From Leishmania martiniquensis (lineage: Eukaryota; Euglenozoa; Kinetoplastea; Trypanosomatida; Trypanosomatidae), in the NCBI RefSeq assembly GCF_017916325.1, contig NC_090144.1:506001-570000 (forward strand): 64,000 nt of DNA, in the 5' to 3' direction. Within the stretch, counting starts at the first letter, position 1, and every line of letters begins with the position of its first letter. Position numbers and translations under genes: made by a program. This document shows, piece by piece, positions 1 to 8,782 of this stretch. The notes under the pieces were generated by a model that did no database searches, was not told the DNA's origin, and saw only the letters and a list, made by a program, of their open reading frames with translations.

Positions 1-347
1 GCGACAGAGGTGTGCATTGCTGCCGGCGCCGCCGCTGTAGTCGCCGACGTGTACTCCCACAATGGCGCTTGGAGCCTCTCCATCAGGTCAGGCTCGCAGA
101 GCGGAGTACCACCGACGACGCAGAGCACCGATTCGTTTGGTGACAGCATTGCCGTGTGTCCCCACCGCGCGCCACACGTCAAGAACCCCTTACTGGACGC
201 GTCGGCGCTGGCTGACGCCCTCCACGTTGATATTGCGGTAACCTCCACACCTAGCGGTGGACCGCTGAGGGCCTCTTCGTACAGAGCTGGTGGTCCGCTC
301 AGAGCGGCGGCAGCCGCCTTTGTCTTGCTGCCCGCCGCTTTTGGCAT
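1..347 (-). CDS. Kelch-repeat protein, 5' part (runs off left edge)
   Basis: The frame opens at an ATG at 345-347 (MPKAAGSK...) and stays open to base 1, about 115 codons, so only the N-terminus is present. After an Ala/Pro-rich leader comes GARWGHTAML followed by VLCVVGG. This is the typical kelch blade pattern (R-x-G-H-T/S ... V-GG), so a beta-propeller probably continues to the left. A strong acceptor supports the start: on the minus strand a pyrimidine tract (about 387-430) ends in cacag at 385-386, and the ATG follows about 37 nt later. The partner or function of the propeller cannot be read from one blade. Kelch assignment is moderately sure and function is unknown. Confidence 0.6.
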   Translation of the reverse strand, partial: MPKAAGSKTKAAAAALSGPPALYEEALSGPPLGVEVTAISTWRASASADASSKGFLTCGARWGHTAMLSPNESVLCVVGGTPLCEPDLMERLQAPLWEYTSATTAAAPAAMHTSV

Positions 348-1166
348 CGACACCGGCAGCCGTCCGTCTGTGTATGAGATTCCCCTGTGCGGCGGAGAGC
401 GAGCAGAGGAAAACAAGCAACAACAGAAAGAGGTAGTGCAGCGACTAGGAAGGGGTCGCACTCGGCGCGGGAGGAGTGGGATGGACCGAGGATCCCTGCG
501 GGAGCGTGCGCTGTCTTGCACAGCGGCGCAGCGATTTGTGGGGTCTCGGTGGGCGTGAGGACCGTTTGCGGATATGTGTGCGCCTGCGTGCGCGTGGGGG
601 TTGCAGAAAAGGCGAGGGAGCAGAGCGGTGAGGACGTCGGAGTAGACGCTGCTGAGCATCAGCATCATTATAGTGACGAGGCCGAGCAAGGAAGAGATGG
701 GGGTGGGGAAGGGAAGTCACAGAGCCGCACAGAGTCGTGCGTTCATGTGCGCATTTCAGCTTCCGGGGTGAGGGGTGAATGGGCGTTGGGTGCACGGGGG
801 GGGAAGGAGAAGGCAAGCTCTGCGACATGCGCTGTCACTTCACAGATAGAGGAGGAAGCACTCGAGCAACTGGAGCTCTTGTTTCACAATAGATCTCTGG
901 ACGTGGAGGCGAGGGTGCTCTGTGAGAGAGGGGAGGGGAAATAAGGAGGAGGGCGCTTGAGAATATCGGCACACGCAGCATCCATCTCATGTTCGAGCCG
1001 CATCCGCCGAAAAAAGATGGCGCGTGCGTGTGCCGTACGTATGCCCTTACTCCCCCATCCCTCCCCCCTGCCGCACAGCTGACTGACAAACGCGCACGCA
1101 CTCGCACACGCAAACATACATGCACACACACACACACACACAAAGGCGGTGTGCCGCAGTTCCGCT
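348..1166. other. Intergenic: 5' leader of kelch gene, 3' UTR of PPPDE gene
   Basis: No convincing gene. It contains the kelch acceptor (385-386), purine-rich plus-strand DNA that is pyrimidine-rich on the transcribed minus strand, and a (CA)n microsatellite at about 1122-1142. Confidence 0.6.
385..430 (-). promoter_or_regulatory. Predicted spliced-leader acceptor of kelch gene
   Basis: Minus-strand pyrimidine tract (ttcctctgctcgctctccgc, then cgcacag) with AG at 385-386, 37 nt before the kelch ATG. Type of site is established for trypanosomatids; use is inferred. Confidence 0.65.
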
Positions 1167-1832
1167 TCAGGCCGATCTGAAGGGGTTGTCCATAGAGTCC
1201 AGCAGCTGCAGGGCCGACTCGGGCAAAAGGGAGGCAGCGTAGTTGCCCAGGCGATCTACATGGGGCGGAATGAGCACCGGCAGCGAGTACCTTCGACCGC
1301 CCACCTCGACCTCCTCCATGTACGCACTTTGGTACATCGCGGGGGGCGCCATGCGAATCTGTGCCACACGCACTTCGGGCGGCAGCAGTGCTTCACAGAA
1401 CGCGTGCGCGAAGTGGATGCAGTTGTGCTTCACGAGGTTATACCTAGTGCCCAGCCACGTTTCACGTCGCTGGAAGCTGGCGAAGAGGTCCTGCACTTCG
1501 CGTGCGCTCAGCTGCGTCTGCCCGACGTAGAACTGCTCGCGGAAAATGTGTGGTGGCGAGTGGCGAGGCTCGACGGCGCGGACACCGGTGCCGTCCTCGC
1601 AACGGCCGTATTGGTACTCCTCACCATACACCTGAATGCCCGCATGGTGCACGCCCAGGCCAACTGACCAAAGCCACGAGTTCGACTTCAAGATGTCGTA
1701 CACGTTGACGAAGACGGCATTGGGCGGGTGAGATGCGTCCTCTTGGCCGGAGGGCATCGCAGGCGCGTCGGCCTTGCTCGCGCGACCCGACTCGCTTGGC
1801 GAGACGACTGTAACGCTCGAGTTGGGGTACAT
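1167..1832 (-). CDS. PPPDE-family cysteine peptidase (DeSI-like)
   Basis: A 221-residue protein with the two hallmark PPPDE/DUF862 motifs. GVHHAGIQVYGEEYQYG holds the catalytic histidine (residue 62 or 63), and LVKHNCIHF holds the catalytic cysteine (138). PPPDE proteins of other eukaryotes are deSUMOylating isopeptidases (DeSI-1/2) or related deubiquitinases that use a Cys-His dyad. By analogy this one would remove SUMO or ubiquitin in cytosol or nucleus. The start is the ATG at 1830-1832. The longer in-frame extension is low-complexity sequence upstream of a good acceptor (tract 1866-1890, AG at 1863-1864), so it is leader. The C-terminal 60 residues are not conserved in any way I recognise. 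Family is sure; substrate is inferred. Confidence 0.85.
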   Translation of the reverse strand: MYPNSSVTVVSPSESGRASKADAPAMPSGQEDASHPPNAVFVNVYDILKSNSWLWSVGLGVHHAGIQVYGEEYQYGRCEDGTGVRAVEPRHSPPHIFREQFYVGQTQLSAREVQDLFASFQRRETWLGTRYNLVKHNCIHFAHAFCEALLPPEVRVAQIRMAPPAMYQSAYMEEVEVGGRRYSLPVLIPPHVDRLGNYAASLLPESALQLLDSMDNPFRSA

Positions 1833-2752
1833 CGCAACAGCTGTCGCGTCGACCTTACAGGACTGGGAAGAAGGAGCAGAGGGAGAGGAGAGAAGATCCG
1901 AGAGGGTCGACACACAGACACAGACACACACACACACAGGCGTGCCCCGTGGCGGTGATGAGTGAGCGGCAAGAGCAAACAAAAAAATGAAACGCAGCGT
2001 CGGCCTTCGAGCCGCCGGAAAAAAGCCCCACCCGAGTCCGAGTCCCTACAGAAACAGTGTGTATCAAGCTGAGAGAGGAAGCGCGCGCGTGTGCATGTAT
2101 GTGTATATGTATGTATGGTGGGGCCCGCTGGGGAATGAGGCGGCGGACGCGAAGCACATTGGGGCGCGGGAAGAGGAGAGGAGAAGCACGCAGGCACACC
2201 ATGCGGAGAGGAACTACGAGGCCCCCGGCAACAGGACGGGGCTGAGTGAGTGCGTGGAGGCTCCCACTGAGCACGCACGTCTCCTCAGATGCTCCTCTTC
2301 CTCTACGCGCCCGCAGGTACGCGATTCCGCCATCTCCCGAGCAGGTCAGAGGCGGGCAAAGAGGGGCTTGAGGGAGGGCGAGGGAAGAGCAGAAAAGAGG
2401 GGCGCACGGGGGCGGGGCGCCTTTGTTGGCCGACCGGCATCCGCAGGGTCCTTTACCACTCAGATCCCCTCTTTCAGCTCCATTACCGTCATCGTCACTC
2501 ACGCATCGACCGGCACGCACACGCACATACACATACGCGAGGGCGTGACGTCGCCAATATGGGAGGGGGTCAGAAAGAGAAGTCATTTCAGAGCAGTTCG
2601 ACGTGATGCGTGGGATCTTGTAAGGTGCGATACCGAAGGGGGCGGGCGGGCACACGCACCGTATGCGATGAAAGCACGCGTTCTCGCATATGTGGGCTGA
2701 GGAAGAAGGACTGCGTGCTGTGTGCAGCCCACCGCCTGCCCTGAGCGCACCC
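1833..2752. other. Intergenic: PPPDE 5' leader and upstream 3' UTR
   Basis: No convincing gene. Holds the PPPDE splice acceptor (about 1863) with its pyrimidine tract, a CA microsatellite at about 1915-1938 and low-complexity sequence. Confidence 0.6.
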
Positions 2753-3796
2753 TCAAAGGTAGTCGTCGTCACTGTCTACGACAACAACTTCAGCCGCCTC
2801 GCGTCGCGGAGACTTTGCATGGTGCACCGCGCCGTCGGCGGTGTCGGAGGTGGCACCGGCGCCACCAGCGCTGTTTTGCACTTTTTCCTCGTCCGCGTCC
2901 ACGACGACAACGTCGTCCGTCACTGGCGTGCCACAGCCTCGAAGGCGTTTCCGTCTGGCAACAGTCAATGCGCATGCCGGTTGTAGCTGAAGCCATGCAG
3001 AGGTCCCCATGGCCCCAGTGCCGCCGGGCGAGTCGGTGACACGCACGGAGCCGTTGGGGAGCAAGGGCCACCTGGCGATCCACTGCTGCGCTTGATCCAA
3101 CGCTGTCCAGTACGCCTGCGCACACCATGTGGCGCTGGGTGCCGAGAACCGCGACCTGCCTTCTCGCTCTACCGGAGAGCACAGCGCCAGCGCTTCCACG
3201 TTTGCAAAGCGCTCCGCTGGCGTGACAGCCCCCGCCCGGATTGTGCAGCTGGAGGAGTAGAGGGTAGACGATGCGGTGGCTTTTACGTTGCCGCCGTCCC
3301 CATCACACTCGCCGCAGTCAGCAGATCTCACCCCACTGCCCTCATGCTCGGGTGCCTCACTTAGCACACCAAGTGCGACGAGCTCGGAGGACTGGCGGCC
3401 TCCAGGAGTGGGAAGTGTGGCGGTGGTGGGCCACCGGGAGAGGGCGTGACGCAGCTCGGCAGCCCGGCGGCACACAGGCTCAAAGACCCCTGCCTGGGCC
3501 ACCGCTATCAGCGACTCTCTTGTTGGCCTGCCATGAGACGTCTGCTCGCTGCGGCGTCCAGCGCTAGCCGCGCTATGCTCCAGTACATGCAGGATGTACT
3601 GGAGATGAACGGGTATTCCGCAGACCCAAACGATGAAGAAAATGTGCCGCCCCACATCCTGTAGCGTCCATTGCGCCACCTGCTGGGGTGTGAGGCAATG
3701 CCCCAGCGTAGGAATGCCCTCTGGCGAGGAAGGCAAAGCGGCGGCATCACTGACTGCTGCGACGGAGTCCGGCCGTGCAGGGGAAGCCCTCACCAT
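2753..3796 (-). CDS. Hypothetical protein with NLS-like segment and two SIM-like motifs
   Basis: A 347-residue protein that I do not recognise. The start is an ATG at 3794-3796. An N-terminal hydrophobic/helical region (about 35-75, around HIFFIVWVCGIPVHLQYIL) is followed by a low-complexity middle. Near the C-terminus is a basic cluster RRKRLRG (281-287) that could be a nuclear signal. Then come two copies of a hydrophobic tetrad with acidic flank: DDVVVVDADEE (about 294-304) and EVVVVDSDDDYL (336-347, the extreme C-terminus). Both fit the consensus of SUMO-interacting motifs. This suggests, without proving, a nuclear SUMO-binding protein. Its transcriptional neighbour is the PPPDE peptidase. 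Real gene likely; function inferred only from motifs. Confidence 0.65.
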   Translation of the reverse strand: MVRASPARPDSVAAVSDAAALPSSPEGIPTLGHCLTPQQVAQWTLQDVGRHIFFIVWVCGIPVHLQYILHVLEHSAASAGRRSEQTSHGRPTRESLIAVAQAGVFEPVCRRAAELRHALSRWPTTATLPTPGGRQSSELVALGVLSEAPEHEGSGVRSADCGECDGDGGNVKATASSTLYSSSCTIRAGAVTPAERFANVEALALCSPVEREGRSRFSAPSATWCAQAYWTALDQAQQWIARWPLLPNGSVRVTDSPGGTGAMGTSAWLQLQPACALTVARRKRLRGCGTPVTDDVVVVDADEEKVQNSAGGAGATSDTADGAVHHAKSPRREAAEVVVVDSDDDYL

Positions 3797-5459
3797 TTGG
3801 CCACGCGCGCTCTCTCCGCACTGACCTCCCCTATTCCTACTGCTCAGTCTGCGTCCGAAGCGCTTGCGTACGCACGTCTAAGAGTTCGAACGGGGCACGT
3901 CGCCGGGGCGTTTCTCTCGGCGGGTGGTGGTGGTGGTGGGGTCTCGCCGACAACAACGGCGAGAGCGAGAGAGGCTCAAAGGTCGCGATTGGAGAAGATG
4001 ATGACTGATGGGTAGCCGCGAGAGGCCCGTCGGCAGTGAATGTGTGTGAGGGGAACCGCCAGGCGGACGGCAGTGAGGACAGCGAAAGGGTAAGGTAAGA
4101 GTGAGGGGGAAGGGGTGGGGATAGGAGTGTCTGAGTGGGCCCGCATACACTCGGCCTCCTCTGCTTCACCTCCTCGCTGGCCCCTTCCCCTCTCTCGAGC
4201 ACCCGCACCACAGTCAGCTGTGATGGTGTGCACGAGGTGAGGCAGTGAAGGATAGGGGCCATTAGGAACTTCTCTGTGCGCCTGCCTCCCTGGCAAAGAA
4301 TTTGGATCGAGTGAGGTTCTGTGGTTGCGGTTCTTCATGACCAACTCAGCTCGTCCAATGGCGTGCGCGTATTCATGCTCACATGCACTGCTGGCTGTGG
4401 TACCGCCACTACCCCTCTCTGTCGCGTGCGCCGATGACCCATCTCATCGCTTACTTACTCGCTCCTCCTACGCTTTAGTTTACCTGTCGTGCAGGACGAC
4501 GGTGGGGTGAGCCTCGAGAGGGCCAAGCGAGGGTGGTGAAGAGAACACCCTGTGAAGGCGAGAGAAGGGGTGGGTGGCGTGTGGGGCGAGGGTGGCCCGC
4601 AACGTCCAGAAAGCATGTATCCACCACCTGAGAAACTAACGCGTCGGCGCTGCTTCAGGACAGGGGTAAACGAGTCCGAGCGAGGCACCAGAGGGAAAAG
4701 ATGACATGAACTGTACATGGAAGAGAAAAAAACAGATGGTGGTGAAATGCGCGCAACAGCGGTGCGATCGGTGATGCACGTACGCCCGCACAAGGGCGCG
4801 TGGGTGAAGAAGGCTGAGAGCGGAAAGTGAGAGGCAACGAGTCCATCGGAGGGAGGGGAGGGGGGAATCTCAGCGTAGTGAGACCTTTGTAGAGGAGCCT
4901 GGACAACGTTTGCGATGCCCACGCTGCACCGCGTCCCCCTCCTCACTCCCCACTCACAGCCACTTTCTCTCCCTCTCCCTCTCTACTGCGCATTCAATCG
5001 CGCTACACATGCAGAAACAGCAAGAATATACACAACAAAAAGAGAAGGGGCGGCACCATCGCACGCAGCCGTTTCCTCAGGGAGGAGGAGGAGGGGTGAG
5101 AGCATGAATGCTCAGCGCCTACGCCCTGGCCGCCGCTACCACTAGCTGTACATACCCGCCATGGTGATGCCGCCGCGCCTCCACCGGACCGCTCCCCTCT
5201 TGTCCTCGCCTCTAAGGTACTCCCTTCATGAACGGGTGCCCGAGGCATCGCCAGATTCAGAGAGATGAAGCACATGAGCCAGTGCCACGATGAGTGGCTG
5301 AGAAGTGTGCGGGGTAGACGGCCGGCACATCGCGAAGTTTTGCGCGGAGGGAGATGGAGAGGCGTCCAGAAAGCCAAAAGGGATAAGATGGGCGAAGCGC
5401 TGTGGATCAGCGACACTTTTCTCGCTTACGTTACATCAATCGCCGATCGGTTCACGCTC
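3797..5459. other. Long intergenic / 3' UTR
   Basis: About 1.7 kb between the paraflagellar-rod-like gene and the SIM-motif gene. The transcribed strand is pyrimidine-rich with several possible acceptors near 3900-4200. Only chance-like open frames are seen, rich in Ser, Pro and Leu and without domain signatures. Confidence 0.5.
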
Positions 5460-7280
5460 TTATGGCTCAATCTGCGCCGGCACCTCTCCGGCGCCGTCCG
5501 CTGCGCTCTGTGAGGCCGTGACAGGAGCGGCAATGGCAGCCGCATTGACACCGCGCTCCAGTGCCTCTTGCTCCTGCTCTACGAGAGCCTTCGCCTCTGC
5601 GATGCGCGCCTTCTTGTGGAAGACCTCCTGCTCCTCGCCCTCGACGTACTTCATCGAGCGATTGACGAAGCGGGTGCGGGCGGCGACAGACTCGTAGCCG
5701 AATTCCTGCAGCGGATGCACAAACGGCTTCTTGGTGTGCTCACGCGAGTTCAGCACTAGCTCCTCCACTGACTCGAACACTTGCTCACCGGCGTCTTGCG
5801 TGGCGTGCAGGGCATTGATGACCCCCTCCACCGCCTGCGCCTGCGCCAGCACCTCTGCTAGTTCTTCGCGGTAGTGCTTGTAGTTGGGGTCGAGGCTGTC
5901 CATGGAGCTGTCACGGTTATGCTGCGCAAGCCTGGCCTGGCGCTCCAGCGTGTCGAGGCGGTGCGTCTTCTTCACTGTCAGCTCGCCACAAGCAAAGACA
6001 AACGCGCGGTAGACCTTAAGAAACTCGTCGGACTCGTGGTCGATGATAGCGTTAAGGGCCTTCTCAGCGTCTTCTGTGGGCAACTTCTCCGCCATGTCCT
6101 TTACATACGCTTCCATCTCCCGAACAACAGGTTCGCATCCATTGCAGTACTCAAGGCACCGCCGCAGCCTCTGCAAGTGCTGGTCTCCAATATTGACGAA
6201 CTCTTCGTGGGCCGTGACGCGCTCCGCCTCTGCCTTGACAGCCTCCACCACATCCTGCGTTAGGGCCCGCTGCTGCTCCATCACTCCCCGAAGCTCTGTC
6301 GCTTTCTGCAGCAGCTCGTTCACCAGCTGGACCTTACGCTTTGTAATGTCATCAAGTGACCCCTCCAACTCTTTTTTCTGCCGTTGAAACGCGGCCTGCG
6401 CTGCCTGGTGTTTGGCGGCCTCCTGCGCACGCGCGTCGCTGCATGCCCTCATGTCCGACTGCACAGCAGACTTGAGGGCCTCCTTGTCGTTTCGGAAGGC
6501 CTTCACGGCATCCTGGGCGTCATCGCGCAGTTTCTGTAGGCGGTCAGCGAAGTGCACCACCTCGTCATCCTCCTCTGTAGAGCTCAGAAAATGTAGGCGC
6601 TTCGCATAGGAGACGAGGTACTCGTAGCGAGCCGCGATGAGGTGACGGTGGGCGCGCTCCACCTCCACCACGTCGCCGTGGTCGACGGCTGTGTCGTAGA
6701 TGGCCTGGGCCTCCTGCGCCTGCGTCGCGTACTTGCGCTGCTGCACGTCCATCTCAGCCAGTTCATCCTTGATTTCCTCCGTCGGGTCCACGTGCTGAAT
6801 CTCGTGCAGCGCTGCAAGCGCCTCTGGAAGCTTGACCACGGCGCTTGCTGGCGCATGCGGATTGATCGCGTTCAAGCTGTCCTTGGCAACGAGGTAGCGG
6901 CCACGGGGCAGATTCTTGTCGGTCAGGTGGTGGAGAGCGGTTGCAAAGGCGGTTGCGTCCAGCGCCGGGCGCGTGCACAGCTCCTCGATCTGCTCCGGCG
7001 TCATGTGCTGTTGGCACTCAACCATGAAGCGCGCCTCATCCCAGCCAGCAGGGCGCTCGTGACGGTAACGCTCCCACAGTTTCGCGACGGCTCCCAAAAT
7101 GCACTCCGCGTTCGCTGCCAGCGGCGGCAAGCGACCTTCCGTGTAGTCGCCAAAGTTGTCGGCGATGATCAGACTGTTCTCCGCAAACTCGGCGACAGCA
7201 GCGACGGCGCGGTGGTTCTCCATATCCTGCACGTCCCGCGAGGGGTACATGGGCGCGACGATCCTGCCGGAGTTCATCAT
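5460..7280 (-). CDS. Paraflagellar rod family protein
   Basis: A 606-residue, almost wholly helical, charged protein. It resembles the flagellar rod family (PF05149) that includes PFR1, PFR2 and the minor components (PFC/PAR). These proteins build the paraflagellar rod, the lattice beside the axoneme that is needed for motility. Visible features are an N-terminal globular part with GRYLVAKDSLNAINP (about 135-150), long coiled-coil stretches from about 190 to 480, and an Ala/Gln-rich C-terminus. The start is the double ATG at 7275-7280. The 20 codons upstream in the same frame begin with GTG and lie in the leader. Family membership rests on overall resemblance and not on a diagnostic short motif. 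Which PFR paralogue it is cannot be decided here. Confidence 0.75.
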   Translation of the reverse strand: MMNSGRIVAPMYPSRDVQDMENHRAVAAVAEFAENSLIIADNFGDYTEGRLPPLAANAECILGAVAKLWERYRHERPAGWDEARFMVECQQHMTPEQIEELCTRPALDATAFATALHHLTDKNLPRGRYLVAKDSLNAINPHAPASAVVKLPEALAALHEIQHVDPTEEIKDELAEMDVQQRKYATQAQEAQAIYDTAVDHGDVVEVERAHRHLIAARYEYLVSYAKRLHFLSSTEEDDEVVHFADRLQKLRDDAQDAVKAFRNDKEALKSAVQSDMRACSDARAQEAAKHQAAQAAFQRQKKELEGSLDDITKRKVQLVNELLQKATELRGVMEQQRALTQDVVEAVKAEAERVTAHEEFVNIGDQHLQRLRRCLEYCNGCEPVVREMEAYVKDMAEKLPTEDAEKALNAIIDHESDEFLKVYRAFVFACGELTVKKTHRLDTLERQARLAQHNRDSSMDSLDPNYKHYREELAEVLAQAQAVEGVINALHATQDAGEQVFESVEELVLNSREHTKKPFVHPLQEFGYESVAARTRFVNRSMKYVEGEEQEVFHKKARIAEAKALVEQEQEALERGVNAAAIAAPVTASQSAADGAGEVPAQIEP

Positions 7281-7903
7281 CGTAGCGTCCTTCAGTTTTT
7301 TCCTGTGCTGCCTATCGCGTGTGCCGATGGATGTAATCACGTCTGTGCGGTGACGTGTAAGGGACGCGAAGGAGCGACAGAGAGCGAGAGACAGAGACGG
7401 GGGAGGGGGACGGTGGTGATGGTGATGGCTTGAGGGCGCGAGAGGTTCCAGAGAGAGAGAGAGAGCGGCGCGAAGTTAAAGTGTTTCGCTGTGGGCTAAC
7501 ACGTGGATGGGTGGGGGGAGGGGAGGGCACGCACGAAGAGGGGGGTAAGAAGACGGTGCTGAGAGATGATACGAGTTGACAGATGGAGCGCAACGCCACT
7601 GAAGGGAAGGCGTTCGCCACTAAACGCGTCGGAGGGCGACAGAGGTGGCAGGGCTGGAGAAGTTTGCCGTGCAGGTGAACAAAAGACGCCGGGGCGAGAG
7701 GAGAGAGAGGGGGAGGGGGTGGTGGCGGCGGAAGAGAAGCACCCCTCTCAGCTCAATGCGCAGGTGCCCATGCTTCCGTAAACATCGATATCAGGCGAAG
7801 TGGTGCGTTTCCAAATAGCGTTTGTGCGGCAATTCGTTTCATGATGCCTCTGGTGCAATCACGTCTGACTGTGTAGTGGAGAGCACATCTTCAACATACA
7901 CGC

Positions 7904-7921
7904 ATATATATATATATATAT
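7904..7921. repeat. (TA)n microsatellite
   Basis: Uninterrupted AT alternation preceded by acacgc, immediately left of repeat copy A. Similar CA-then-TA runs occur at 19209-19239 and 25480-25507. Confidence 0.9.
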
Positions 7922-7934
7922 TGCGCTGAGATGA

Positions 7935-8277
7935 CCACTCTCTGCCGGGCAACACCCGAGTCGAGCCCCACTCGACCCCTCCCAGCCCCTGCCGCACAGG
8001 CCTGTCACCGTGTGGCGGCGCGCCGCAGCGGTAGAGCGCCCGCTGCAGCCATGCGCCGACCCAGTCATCACGGCACCGCCTCTGTCTCGAGCTCCGTGCA
8101 CACAGCCGCGGCCTCGCCTGTCGCTCCGGCGTCCCCCACGTCGGAGGTGTCGGGCCTCGCCACCACCAGAGGCGGCTCGGCATTCGGCAGGGAGGGGAGA
8201 AGGAGGGTGGGCTGCTCGACTTCCCTACACCGAGTGGGGTGACAGGGTGGTGGGTGGGCCGCCGCACCACCACCGCC
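7935..8277 (+). repeat. 343-bp dispersed repeat, copy A
   Basis: Begins ccactctctgccgggcaac and ends caccaccaccgcc. It aligns without gaps to copy B (inverted, 13241-13583) over 343 bp with one difference that I found (t in ctccgtgcac here, c in B). It also aligns to copy C over 8037-8277 with the same single difference. It lies in the presumed 3' UTR of the gene at 8783-10585. A GGTGGTG...CACCACC inverted repeat near its right end could form a hairpin. It may derive from a SIDER-type degenerate retroposon, which I could not verify. Confidence 0.9.
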
Positions 8278-8782
8278 AATCATCCGGGTAGGGGAGGCAG
8301 TGAGCTGGAAATTGTCTGCCTCCGTTTGATGCTGGCAGAGAGAGAGAGGGTTGGGCTACTGCAGCCATGAAAGCCGCGAATCAGTTGGACGGGAGTGGCG
8401 CGGAGACTGTTGCACACCCCTGCACGAGCAGAATCGGGAGTGACGGTGACGGCGGCGTTGCGTGTCTGCGTGAACAGCAAAGTGCCGGGACGGAATTGAG
8501 CAGTCCATGGGGGAACCACACCGAGGCGAGCACGCGTTGACATCCCGGCTGACGCTGCGGAGACACAGTGAGAGGGAGGAAGGGCCGAGAGGAGAGGCTG
8601 TGCGTGAGAGGATGAGGCGACGCGTGCAGCGGATCGGGACGGTGCCCCTTTCCAAGAAAGGTTGCGTGGCTCACCTGTGCACTTGCATGCACGGCATCCA
8701 TAGTTTGAGTGCTATGGATGCTTGCGCACGTTCCTGCCCTTCCCCTCGAGCTCACCGCTTCGGTGCTGTGCGCTGCATCGAC

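Larger units (their letters stand above)
7281..8782. other. Intergenic with TA microsatellite and repeat copy A
   Basis: Between two genes. It holds a purine-rich leader of the rod-protein gene (7380-7740), an (AT)n run at 7904-7921 and repeat copy A at 7935-8277. The rest is presumed 3' UTR of the membrane-protein gene. No gene seen. Confidence 0.6.

Noticed and set aside
8040..8291. Several long open frames inside repeat copy A (and the same in B and C)
   Set aside because: They are open in several frames because the repeat is very GC-rich, and the repeat occurs in both orientations relative to transcription. No frame looks protein-like.
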